Source: Candidatus Gerdarchaeota archaeon (lineage in GTDB: Archaea; Asgardarchaeota; Heimdallarchaeia; JABLTI01). From it: a stretch of 40,565 bases of DNA. The stretch spans positions 1 to 40,565 of the forward strand of contig JAEORJ010000045.1 in the NCBI GenBank assembly GCA_016840945.1. The letters are read 5' to 3'. Of this stretch, positions 26,405 through 32,676 are shown in pieces. Numbering within the stretch: the stretch's first letter is position 1; every line of letters starts with the position of its first letter. The notes beneath the pieces are model-generated. The model was not told the origin of the DNA. It saw only the letters and a list, made by a program, of their open reading frames with translations, and did no database searches. Position numbers and translations under genes: made by a program.

Positions 26405-27211
26405 ATGTCAAACTTCTATCAAAAATACAAACTAGGATTAGATTATCTAAAAAGCAGTGGATTGGATCTTGTTGTTAAACAAGATTTCTTTATTAAAACC
26501 GTTCTAACTTATCAGGAACATTCGTATTTTGGTGAAACTAAAGAGAATTTGGCAAGACCATATAAATTGGCAAATAATATTTTATCAAAACAGTTTTTGG
26601 ATCATTATGATCTTATAACAAAAGTTGATCTCGCAAGATTTTTACGAGTAGTGTCAATAATCTTAACTAATTTCACAGGCCCAAAAGATAATGATCATTT
26701 TGACACTCATATTTATCGCTTACAAGATTTATTCTTGAAACCTTCATATGAAAATGAAGCACTTGTTATGGAAGCATTATTAGCCTACAATGAAGTGTTA
26801 GGCAAAAAAACAAATTTACCAAGAGAAGATTATCACGCATACGCAAGAATACTCAATCATCTTTGGTATATCTTTGAACCTGCAGAAGAATCTCTAGCTA
26901 GTGATGACTCGTATGATGACTGGTCCTATGGGGAGGATATGACAGAAAGTGATGATTTTGATTTTGCAGCTGATTTTGATCAATATGCTAATTGGGCTTA
27001 TAAAGAAATCCTCAAAGATTTTACAGAAGAGAAATTCCTCAAAATGATTAAAGATGATATGCAATTGAATAGCCTTCAGATTACGCTTACTTTATTGAAG
27101 CTCAGTGATCTTACTAAAGAACAACTTTTAGGTTTAGCTAATGACAAAAATGGACGTAAAAAATTGATTAAAAAAGTCAACGAATGGTACAAGAAGGAGC
27201 ATCCAAATTAA
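26405..27211 (+). CDS. Unknown soluble protein, two-domain paralogue of the protein at 21877
   Basis: 268 residues, ATG, apparently leaderless. Residues 1-165 align with the 174-residue protein at 21877 (see motifs there). A very acidic linker follows (about 172-200: SDDSYDDWSYGEDMTESDDFDF), then a helical C-terminal domain (about 205-268) with LKDFTEEKFLKMIKDDMQLNSLQ and LTKEQLLGLANDKNGRKKLIKKVNEW, which look like tandem SAP/CUE-like helical hairpins. No signal peptide or membrane span. The family is unknown. The second domain could bind nucleic acid or protein, but that is only inference from helix pattern and charge. Confidence 0.76.
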   Translation: MSNFYQKYKLGLDYLKSSGLDLVVKQDFFIKTVLTYQEHSYFGETKENLARPYKLANNILSKQFLDHYDLITKVDLARFLRVVSIILTNFTGPKDNDHFDTHIYRLQDLFLKPSYENEALVMEALLAYNEVLGKKTNLPREDYHAYARILNHLWYIFEPAEESLASDDSYDDWSYGEDMTESDDFDFAADFDQYANWAYKEILKDFTEEKFLKMIKDDMQLNSLQITLTLLKLSDLTKEQLLGLANDKNGRKKLIKKVNEWYKKEHPN

Positions 27212-27320
27212 TTTTCCTTTTTTTTATTCATCATTTCTTTTCTTTTTTCAGAATCTATAGTTTTCATTGGGATAGATATGGTCTTCTATATATTAGCAAC
27301 GCCAACTATATAGCGGTGAT

Positions 27321-27328
27321 TTTATATA
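27321..27328 (+). promoter_or_regulatory. TATA box for structured small-ORF transcript
   Basis: TTTATATA preceded by a 7-base inverted repeat CTATATA (27286-27292) / TATATAG (27307-27313). At archaeal spacing it would start a transcript near 27348, right at the first hairpin. Confidence 0.4.
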
Positions 27329-27351
27329 CTAGAATATAAGATACAGTGATG

Positions 27352-27460
27352 CTGATGAATAATATTTATCAGAAGTTTTGAGTGAGACGACCAAAACTCT
27401 GTTTTTGGGTTTCAACTACAAAAGTTGACTGTGACAATGGCTAAACTGTTACAGTCGATT
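27352..27460 (+). ncRNA. Candidate structured RNA leader with three hairpins
   Basis: Hairpin A: CTGATGAATA (27352-27361) / TATTTATCAG (27363-27372) with one G-U pair. Hairpin B: AGTTTTG (27374-27380) / CAAAACT (27392-27398), followed by GTTTTT. Hairpin C: a 13-bp stem, GTTGACTGTGACA (27424-27436) with TGTTACAGTCGAT (27447-27459), containing three G-U pairs and a 10-base loop. Wobble pairs indicate an RNA-level fold rather than a DNA palindrome. It is followed by two tiny ORFs with Shine-Dalgarno sequences. No match to RNase P, SRP or C/D-box RNA that I can see. Confidence 0.4.
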
Positions 27461-27482
27461 TTGAAAATATATGGTGATGTAA

Positions 27483-27572
27483 ATGATAAACAGAAAATTC
27501 GAAAAAAATCCTGAAATAAAAAAGGTGCTCGAACAACCTGATGATGAAAAACGCTTCAGGTATAGATCTTAA
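27483..27572 (+). CDS. Possible tiny basic protein, 29 residues
   Basis: ATG with GGTGA seven bases upstream (27472-27476); the product starts MINRKFEKNPEIKKVLEQ and ends RYRS. No homology recognised. Lysine/arginine rich and probably helical. It lies directly after the hairpin leader. Could be a real small protein or chance; the paired Shine-Dalgarno and the similar layout near 31100 support it. Confidence 0.3.
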   Translation: MINRKFEKNPEIKKVLEQPDDEKRFRYRS

Positions 27573-27597
27573 TGAAACTTGAAAGAGGTTAGAAAAA

Positions 27598-27702
27598 ATG
27601 TCAAACTATAAATTAGAATTTAAAACACAAAACAAAAAAGTAATTGATAGAGCGCAAGTTGATATGGTTTATGTCAACTATCTAAGAAATATTAACAAAT
27701 GA
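27598..27702 (+). CDS. Possible tiny basic protein, 34 residues
   Basis: ATG with AAGAGGTT at about 27583-27590. Product starts MSNYKLEFKTQNKKVIDRAQ and ends LRNINK. It follows the 29-residue ORF by 25 bases. No recognised family; the good ribosome binding site is the main support. A hairpin GCTCA (27713-27717) / TGAGC (27732-27736) follows. Confidence 0.35.
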   Translation: MSNYKLEFKTQNKKVIDRAQVDMVYVNYLRNINK

Positions 27703-27791
27703 GTAATTGTTTGCTCATAACCACTCAAAGCTGAGCACAATAGATCAATGAAAAAATCACCAAACAACAGTGCAACGTATAGGAGTTAAAT

Positions 27792-27862
27792 ACTGTTAAT
27801 ATAAATTAACAGTGATCAAGATAAGGTATCTGCATCAGCAGGTATCAACACTTGATTTTTTT
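27792..27862 (+). terminator. Double hairpin ending the small-ORF transcript
   Basis: First a perfect 9-bp hairpin ACTGTTAAT (27792-27800) / ATTAACAGT (27805-27813) with loop ATAA. Then ATCAAG (27815-27820) / CTTGAT (27851-27856) enclosing a CTGC-ATCA-GCAG hairpin and a repeated GGTATC, followed by seven T. Confidence 0.5.
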
Positions 27863-27895
27863 AAAAAAAGGAAGAATTAAGGATTGCTCCTTAAT
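27863..27895 (-). terminator. Terminator of the HAAS membrane protein gene
   Basis: Perfect 8-bp stem ATTAAGGA (27876-27883) / TCCTTAAT (27888-27895) overlapping the stop codon. On the minus strand it is followed by TCTTCC and seven T. It abuts the plus-strand terminator, so the two units terminate head to head. Confidence 0.6.
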
Positions 27896-29129
27896 GGTAT
27901 TCTTCTATTTGTTTTACAGGAAATCCCCTTACTTCTAAAGCTATTATTCTACCAATTTCAGCTATTATTGAAATAGCTGTTACTGCTACTACTACATAGA
28001 TGAAAACTGTTACTGCTGTCATAGCAATTTCTTGATTGAATCCATAGCCTATTTTGTTCACAATAAGTTCTAGTAAATTCATAACTCCATTGGTTAAATT
28101 GGCATCTCTGAGTACTCGTAAGAATAGTAATATGTTTAGTGCCGAAGGTATCAATGATATTAACATGAGTCCTTGTTGAATTCGTAATGCTCTGCCAACA
28201 ATAGCTTGCAAAAATCTAATAACACCAGCGAATACAGCAGTACCACCAAATAATGCTATCCAGATTTGCACTGCGGGATCAAGGAAATCTAAGATGGGTA
28301 AGAATGGTAGAATTATTATTATGACACCAAAAACTATGCCAAAAATTCCTTCTGATAGGTAATTTCTACCAGTATAGTAAGTTTTTACTTTTCTCTTTAC
28401 TTTAATTGGTTTCTCTTCTTTTACTCTAACTTGACTTACGGGTTCCACTATGATAGGTTTGGTTTGAATTTTTACTTCAGTCTCTTTCACCATTTGAACT
28501 GGTGCATAAGTTGTAGTTGTTTCTTCTTGTGCGGTTTTGCTTATAATTGGTTTTGGTTCAGATTTCTTTGCTAAGTATTCTCTAGGTGAAACCACGTTAA
28601 TCCTTTTAGTCATGCGTCTAAAGTCTTCAGGTAGATATCCCTCTTTGGACAAGTACACGAATTGAATGGTTATTAAGATCAGTACTAAAGCTGTGCTAAT
28701 GAATACTCCATTAAAGAATCCACCAAAAATCTCAGAAGCTGTCTTTGAGCCAATACTGAAAACTGCTGCTAGGAGATTTATTCCAAAGAATATTGCGCTT
28801 GAGATAATTATTGATTTTGTGTACATTGGGAACAATTCTTCTGTTATAAAGAACTTAGGTTTCCCTCGATGTTTATATTCAGCTGCTATTTTACTTGGGG
28901 AGCCCATTAATTCGATAGCTTGTTCAATGTGATATTGTGATATATCACCATTTTCAGCTAATTCAGCAGCTTTATCCCAGATATGCGTTTCAAGTTCTTC
29001 AAGAATTTCGTCTGTATCTTCTTTTTGTTCTTTCATCCAGAATGGTAATTTCTTTCTAACTTCTTCCAAGAAATTATTGACTATTTCTTCATTTGAATGA
29101 TTTATATTATTATAATTATTATCGCTCAT
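27891..29129 (-). CDS. HAAS-domain (DUF1700-like) polytopic membrane protein, PadR partner
   Basis: 412 residues; ATG with GAGGTTG upstream. Residues about 10-90 (NEEIVNNFLEEVRKKLPFWMKEQKEDTDEILEELETHIWDKAAEL... IEQAIELMGSPSKIAAEYK) are the helical HAAS/DUF1700 module normally encoded next to PadR regulators. Two transmembrane helices follow (about 105-165), then a long basic proline/valine-rich cytoplasmic linker (about 190-250), then about four more helices to residue 400. Starts 13 bases after the padR stop, so it is co-transcribed. Family knowledge: PadR-HAAS pairs link membrane or envelope state to transcription; the HAAS domain probably contacts partner membrane proteins or PadR itself. 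The linker is unusually long. Confidence 0.82.
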   Translation of the reverse strand: MSDNNYNNINHSNEEIVNNFLEEVRKKLPFWMKEQKEDTDEILEELETHIWDKAAELAENGDISQYHIEQAIELMGSPSKIAAEYKHRGKPKFFITEELFPMYTKSIIISSAIFFGINLLAAVFSIGSKTASEIFGGFFNGVFISTALVLILITIQFVYLSKEGYLPEDFRRMTKRINVVSPREYLAKKSEPKPIISKTAQEETTTTYAPVQMVKETEVKIQTKPIIVEPVSQVRVKEEKPIKVKRKVKTYYTGRNYLSEGIFGIVFGVIIIILPFLPILDFLDPAVQIWIALFGGTAVFAGVIRFLQAIVGRALRIQQGLMLISLIPSALNILLFLRVLRDANLTNGVMNLLELIVNKIGYGFNQEIAMTAVTVFIYVVVAVTAISIIAEIGRIIALEVRGFPVKQIEEYH

Positions 29130-29142
29130 TTTTTATCAACCT

Positions 29143-29664
29143 CTATGTTCTTAATTCTTCAACATATAATCCACATACTTCACAGAATTTAGTAAATTCG
29201 TCTATCTTAATTTTGTTCGCACAATTAGGGCAGAACATAAATCGATCCTCAGGTAGTTTGATCTCAAAATCCATTAAAGGTGATATTGCTTCAATTAATT
29301 TGGAGAAAAATCCTGACATATGATTAAGTAACTTCATACCATCATCTGTTAGAATGTAGTACTTTCTTGGGCGACCACTTAAATTCTTTTTTACTGATTT
29401 TAGGACTCCATCATCTTCCATTTTGCGTAACAATGGATAAAGAGTTCCTTCTTCTATTATCAAAACACTTTGCGTTTCTTGTTCTAGTTCTTTGAGTAAT
29501 TGATAACCATAGATTCCATCTTTTGGATATTTTTTGATAATTTGTAATACTGCAACTGTTGATATTCCTCGTAATAATTCTGATTCGAATCCTTCTACAT
29601 ATGTTCGAAAGTGATCGTAGCCAATTAGTGCTTCCGGGTGAAATGTTTTTACTTTTTTTAACAT
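29143..29664 (-). CDS. PadR-family winged-helix regulator with C-terminal zinc ribbon
   Basis: 173 residues; ATG with AAGGTGG upstream. Winged helix at about residues 30-115: LLRGISTVAVLQIIKKYPKDGIYGYQLLKELEQ, then the PadR signature EEGTLYPLLRKMEDDGVLKS and GRPRKYYILTDDG. After the dimerisation helix comes FCPNCANKIKIDEFTKFCEVCG (about 145-166), a CxxC...CxxC zinc-ribbon motif not part of standard PadR. First gene of the PadR-HAAS operon. A palindromic site in its own promoter suggests autorepression. The zinc ribbon may tune DNA binding or sense metal/redox state (inference). Confidence 0.87.
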   Translation of the reverse strand: MLKKVKTFHPEALIGYDHFRTYVEGFESELLRGISTVAVLQIIKKYPKDGIYGYQLLKELEQETQSVLIIEEGTLYPLLRKMEDDGVLKSVKKNLSGRPRKYYILTDDGMKLLNHMSGFFSKLIEAISPLMDFEIKLPEDRFMFCPNCANKIKIDEFTKFCEVCGLYVEELRT

Positions 29665-29687
29665 TTGGTTACCACCTTGGGTTTTTT

Positions 29688-29749
29688 AGTATTATCAATA
29701 CACTATTGTTATAATACTATGAGTAATATAGTATTCTACCTATATAAAG
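29688..29749. promoter_or_regulatory. Divergent promoter with PadR operator candidate
   Basis: TATATAAAG/CTATATAAAG at 29739-29748 reads as a TATA box in both directions. On the minus-strand side lies a perfect 8-bp inverted repeat AATACTAT (29713-29720) / ATAGTATT (29728-29735), where the padR start site is expected. It overlaps a second repeat AGTATTAT (29688-29695) / ATAATACT (29711-29718). Layout fits PadR autoregulation; it could also affect the divergent nuclease gene. Confidence 0.55.
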
Positions 29750-29829
29750 CTTTCAGAATCTCTGATTTTGTGTAATTGATGAAAAGGCAATCAAAAGAAA
29801 TATAGACTTCAACAAAACAATTAGTGTAT

Positions 29830-30840
29830 ATGCGATTAATTGCCATAGCTGATACCCATTTAGGATTTGAAATTGGTAGGACAGCTAATGCTAGAAAATT
29901 CGTTTATGATAGTATGTTTAATGCGTTTACTGAACCCTTGAAAATAGCTCGAAAAGAAAAAGTGGATTTTGTATTACATGGTGGGGATATTTTCAATCGT
30001 AGTAATCCTAGAAAAAAAGTTCTCACGAAAGCATATCAAATAATAGAGGATTTGTTGTTAGGTGGTATAGGATTTCTTGTTGCCCCTGGCAATCATGAAC
30101 GGTCTAATTTGCCTGAAACTCTATTGTCATTTCACAATCTATGTAAATTTTTCACTTCAATGGGTACTATTGAATTTGATAATTGTACAATAACAGGATT
30201 TCCTTTCTCTAAAGACTCTCCGGGAGCAATTTCAAATAAACTGAATACACAAATAGAAAAATTTAGTAACAAAAAGCCAAACCTTGTTTTATGCCATCAA
30301 CTTTTTGAAGGATGTGAATTTGGCCATCATAGATTTCGATTTACTGAAAGGCAAGGAGCTGTGCGATTAACTGATCTTTCAAAAGATATTGATTTGATCG
30401 TTACTGGTCATATTCATAAAGCACAAAAACTTGGAGCTGATTTAGTTATCTACCCTGGATCAACTGAACGTACAAGTTTTGTAGAAATTATTGAACCTAA
30501 AGGGTATTTAATGATTAATATAGAAGATCGCTATATATCTGTTGAATTTAGAGAATTACCTTCTATTCCTATGTCCGTTTATGAATTTAATATCATTGAT
30601 AAAGAAATTGATTATGAATTGCTTAATAGTAAAATTGAATCTGGTTTACATCGAACCTTAATTCGATTTACTGGTCGATTATTAGAAAATAATGAACTCA
30701 CAAATCTTTACAATCGATACCTTGCAGAACAATATCCTTTATTATCATTTGAACCAAAATTTTCAACTCAAGCATTACGACCAGTCTATAATGTAAAAAT
30801 TCCTTTTGAAAAACCAAATATATATAAAAATATCAGTTAA
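29830..30840 (+). CDS. Mre11/SbcD-like metallophosphoesterase nuclease
   Basis: 336 residues from the ATG at 29830 (MRLIAIADTHLG); a GTG two codons upstream is possible. Calcineurin-type motifs in order: ADTHLG (DxH), HGGDIFNRSNP (GDxF), APGNHER (GNHE), LCHQLF and TGHIHKAQ (GHxH), followed by YPGSTERTSF as in Mre11/SbcD. Those residues bind two metals (Mn/Mg) for phosphodiester cleavage. Length is shorter than typical archaeal Mre11 (about 380-410) because the capping region is reduced. No Rad50/SbcC or HerA-NurA gene lies beside it, so it may be a stand-alone exonuclease or its partner is elsewhere. Cytoplasmic. Confidence 0.85.
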   Translation: MRLIAIADTHLGFEIGRTANARKFVYDSMFNAFTEPLKIARKEKVDFVLHGGDIFNRSNPRKKVLTKAYQIIEDLLLGGIGFLVAPGNHERSNLPETLLSFHNLCKFFTSMGTIEFDNCTITGFPFSKDSPGAISNKLNTQIEKFSNKKPNLVLCHQLFEGCEFGHHRFRFTERQGAVRLTDLSKDIDLIVTGHIHKAQKLGADLVIYPGSTERTSFVEIIEPKGYLMINIEDRYISVEFRELPSIPMSVYEFNIIDKEIDYELLNSKIESGLHRTLIRFTGRLLENNELTNLYNRYLAEQYPLLSFEPKFSTQALRPVYNVKIPFEKPNIYKNIS

Positions 30841-30876
30841 ATGACCATTTTCATTTTTCTCAGATTTTTAGAAATG

Positions 30877-30885
30877 TTTATATAA
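30877..30885 (+). promoter_or_regulatory. TATA box for second structured small-ORF transcript
   Basis: TTTATATAA, a strong archaeal-type TATA box, about 25-30 bases before a hairpin-rich leader. It lies 37 bases after the nuclease stop codon. Confidence 0.45.
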
Positions 30886-30895
30886 TATTATGAGA

Positions 30896-31060
30896 ATAGT
30901 TTCTTAATGTTTTGAGAAAAACTATGTATAGCTTTACTTTATATTCACTTTCATAATTGACTGATGAAATAAGATTAGAAAGTGAACAGGTTGAGGCGTT
31001 CCTGATTATCTACACTAATTACAGTATAGTGCAGAGTATCGACTACCTCTCAAAGAAGTG
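30896..31060 (+). ncRNA. Candidate structured RNA leader with several hairpins
   Basis: Bulged hairpin ATAGTTTCT (30896-30904) / AGAAA(A)ACTAT (30915-30925). Perfect 9-bp pair TTCACTTTC (30944-30952) / GAAAGTGAA (30978-30986). CAGG (30987-30990) / CCTG (31001-31004). TTGAG (30991-30995) / CTCAA (31049-31053) enclosing CACTA (31013-31017) / TAGTG (31027-31031). AGAAG TG CTTCT just after. The layout (TATA, hairpins, tiny ORFs, terminator) matches that at 27321-27862. Some pairs are mutually exclusive, so the fold is uncertain. Confidence 0.35.
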
Positions 31061-31099
31061 CTTCTCAAGACTACTCTCAATAAAGGAGTTGGTTATGAA

Positions 31100-31204
31100 T
31101 TGACAAAGAAAAATATAGTAACAGATCTAAAACGAAAAAAATTGGGTAGGAAAAAATTGAACGAACTCGCTCATTTGAAAGCAAGTTCAATAATTTGGAA
31201 ATAA
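31100..31204 (+). CDS. Possible tiny basic protein, 34 residues
   Basis: TTG start with AAGGAG about 11 bases upstream. Product starts MTKKNIVTDLKRKKLGRKKL and ends SSIIWK, strongly basic. An overlapping ATG AAT TGA is out of frame and useless. No family recognised; it is the first of three ORFs in a row on this transcript. Confidence 0.3.
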   Translation: MTKKNIVTDLKRKKLGRKKLNELAHLKASSIIWK

Positions 31205-31220
31205 TAAGTAGGTGTTAAAA

Positions 31221-31322
31221 ATGGAACTAAGAAAGATTATGATTAGAAATGAAATAAGAAAGCAAATCAAGCATGATATAGAAAAAAGCCGAATAAAAAT
31301 TGCAATGCTAACAGGAAGATAA
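31221..31322 (+). CDS. Possible tiny basic protein, 33 residues
   Basis: ATG with TAGGTG six to seven bases upstream. Product starts MELRKIMIRNEIRKQIKHDI and ends AMLTGR; amphipathic, basic helix predicted by composition. Lies 16 bases after the preceding tiny ORF and 31 bases before the 90-residue gene, so the three look like a mini-operon. Confidence 0.4.
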   Translation: MELRKIMIRNEIRKQIKHDIEKSRIKIAMLTGR

Positions 31323-31353
31323 TGCATATCAAAGATTAATTAGGTGGATGATT

Positions 31354-31626
31354 ATGAATAAAAATGATTCATCAATTCAAAATTTGGAACAACTATACTT
31401 TAAGGATAATAAAATAACAAATCTCTTACGAATGCTTACCACTGAAGCTAGTAGTTTAACATATTCCCATAGTAGATTTATTGCTTATAAAATATCAATG
31501 CAATTTAATACTTTATTAGCTAAAAAAATGAATCACAAATTGAATTCCTTAAATTCAAAATATCAAGAACTGGATATTCAATTAACAAATTCCTTGCTAA
31601 TTACTAGTGGTATTGGACCACCATAG
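31354..31626 (+). CDS. Small protein of unknown function, 90 residues
   Basis: ATG at 31354 chosen because GGTGG lies six bases upstream (an ATG at 31348 overlaps that site). The protein is helical and soluble (MNKNDSSIQNLEQLYFKD..., LLAKKMNHKLNSLNSKYQELDIQ) with no cysteine, signal or membrane segment. The last codons (ITSGIGPP) form part of a strong terminator hairpin. Last gene of the small-ORF unit; convergent with the feo operon. Family not recognised. Confidence 0.6.
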   Translation: MNKNDSSIQNLEQLYFKDNKITNLLRMLTTEASSLTYSHSRFIAYKISMQFNTLLAKKMNHKLNSLNSKYQELDIQLTNSLLITSGIGPP

Positions 31627-31643
31627 GTTAGCAAGGTTTTTTA
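31592..31643 (+). terminator. Strong terminator hairpin overlapping gene end
   Basis: Perfect 9-bp stem CCTTGCTAA (31592-31600) / TTAGCAAGG (31628-31636) with an inner TGGT-ATTGG-ACCA hairpin, then TTTTTTATTATTTTTT. The left half lies within the coding sequence of the 90-residue protein. Confidence 0.7.
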
Positions 31644-31895
31644 TTATTTTTTATCAACTAGTTTGTATTTTATAGTTAACAATGATTCACAATTAGTTGC
31701 TTTTGAGCATCCATTGCACTTGATAGTTGAGCAAGTATCATCTGGTTTTTCATCATCAATTGGTTCTAGATAACCCATTTTTACTAATTGATCAAGTAAC
31801 ATAACTACTGTTCCTTCATCAATCTCTAATTTCCTTGAAATTGTAGAGATTTGTGCATCTCCCCCAGCTCTAAGATAGGCTAATAATTTTGACAT
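31644..31895 (-). CDS. feoC: FeoC-like winged-helix protein with four-cysteine motif
   Basis: 83 residues starting MSKLLAYLRAGG, the usual FeoC N-terminus. I choose ATG 31895 (or TTG 31898) because GGTGA lies just upstream; a longer frame to 32000 would overlap the upstream gene by 86 bases. Winged helix at about 5-45 (AQISTISRKLEIDEGTVVMLLDQLVKMGYLEP), then C55-x4-C60-x2-C63-x5-C69, nearly the spacing of the Fe-S-binding cysteines of enterobacterial FeoC. Last gene of the feo operon. Family role: oxygen- or iron-responsive accessory of FeoB. Symbol is by similarity of motif and context. Confidence 0.75.
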   Translation of the reverse strand: MSKLLAYLRAGGDAQISTISRKLEIDEGTVVMLLDQLVKMGYLEPIDDEKPDDTCSTIKCNGCSKATNCESLLTIKYKLVDKK

Positions 31896-31914
31896 CAATT
31901 TTTCATTCACCAGC

Positions 31915-32661
31915 TTATCTTTTCTTTCTCCATCTTTTACGCCACTCTCTATAGCGATTTCTTCGATGTTCCCAAAAATCATGATTAAATCTTCTAACAA
32001 AAACTGGTTTTACTACTTCTGCATCAACCTCGCTAATTTGAGCCGCTTCTTCTTCAGGAACAATCATATGCCTAATTGCTAACATCCTAAAAATAGCCAT
32101 TGCAAATATTGAAATCATTATCGGGGTGTAAAAGTATGTTTGAATTGTAATCGGTATGCTTGCAGATAAACCTTCAATAACTCCTTGCAAAACATCTGTT
32201 AATATTATTAAAAGATATATTACACCAAAAAGTACACCCAATCCAGAACCAATGATTAAATAGGAATCAGCCTTTTGCATCTTGTCTAAGAAATAATGAG
32301 GTACTGACCAAAGAATGACTATTCCAATTATTATCAATGCAAAACCTGTTATTGCTTGTCCATCCCAACCAAATATTGCTGTAGCTTCATAAACTCCCCA
32401 TATCTTCTCAGGTTTTATGCCAACTATAGTTAAAGCTCCAAGAATACCAAATATTATGTAAACTACACCTAAAAAACAAGCACTCGCTAATAATACATAA
32501 GTAAAAACTGGTTGATTAAATCGAATGATTAATTCCTTCGGGATATGTTTTGTTCTATGTCTGTATCGTTTAGGGGCTATTTGTATTGGTTTTAGCTCAG
32601 GATGATTTTCATCTGTTTCTTCAAGTATTTTCTTTTTAGTATATTCTTTCTTTTCAGACAT
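31915..32661 (-). CDS. Unrecognised four-TM membrane protein in the feo operon
   Basis: 248 residues from ATG 32661, chosen because AAGGTG (32668-32673) lies six bases upstream; a GTG three codons earlier is also in frame. Charged N-terminus (MSEKKEYTKKK...), four hydrophobic segments at about 50-80, 97-120, 130-153 and 170-195, then a cytoplasmic C-terminal region ending in an arginine/tryptophan-rich stretch (HRRNRYREWRKRWRKKR). No FeoA SH3-like sequence. It lies 15 bases after feoB and about 20 before the FeoC-like gene, so co-transcription is nearly certain. Possibly an accessory subunit of the FeoB channel; this role is inference from position. Confidence 0.75.
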   Translation of the reverse strand: MSEKKEYTKKKILEETDENHPELKPIQIAPKRYRHRTKHIPKELIIRFNQPVFTYVLLASACFLGVVYIIFGILGALTIVGIKPEKIWGVYEATAIFGWDGQAITGFALIIIGIVILWSVPHYFLDKMQKADSYLIIGSGLGVLFGVIYLLIILTDVLQGVIEGLSASIPITIQTYFYTPIMISIFAMAIFRMLAIRHMIVPEEEAAQISEVDAEVVKPVFVRRFNHDFWEHRRNRYREWRKRWRKKR

Positions 32662-32676
32662 TTCTATCACCTTTAA

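Noticed and set aside
27340..27400. Possible C/D-box guide RNA (CTGATGA stretch)
   Set aside because: Box C would need a purine at the first position and no box D/C'/D' set is found; the bases are better explained as a hairpin arm.
31896..32000. Longer start for the FeoC-like gene (ATG at 32000)
   Set aside because: It would overlap the upstream membrane protein gene by 86 bases and add residues FeoC does not have; ATG 31895 has a Shine-Dalgarno and the right N-terminus.
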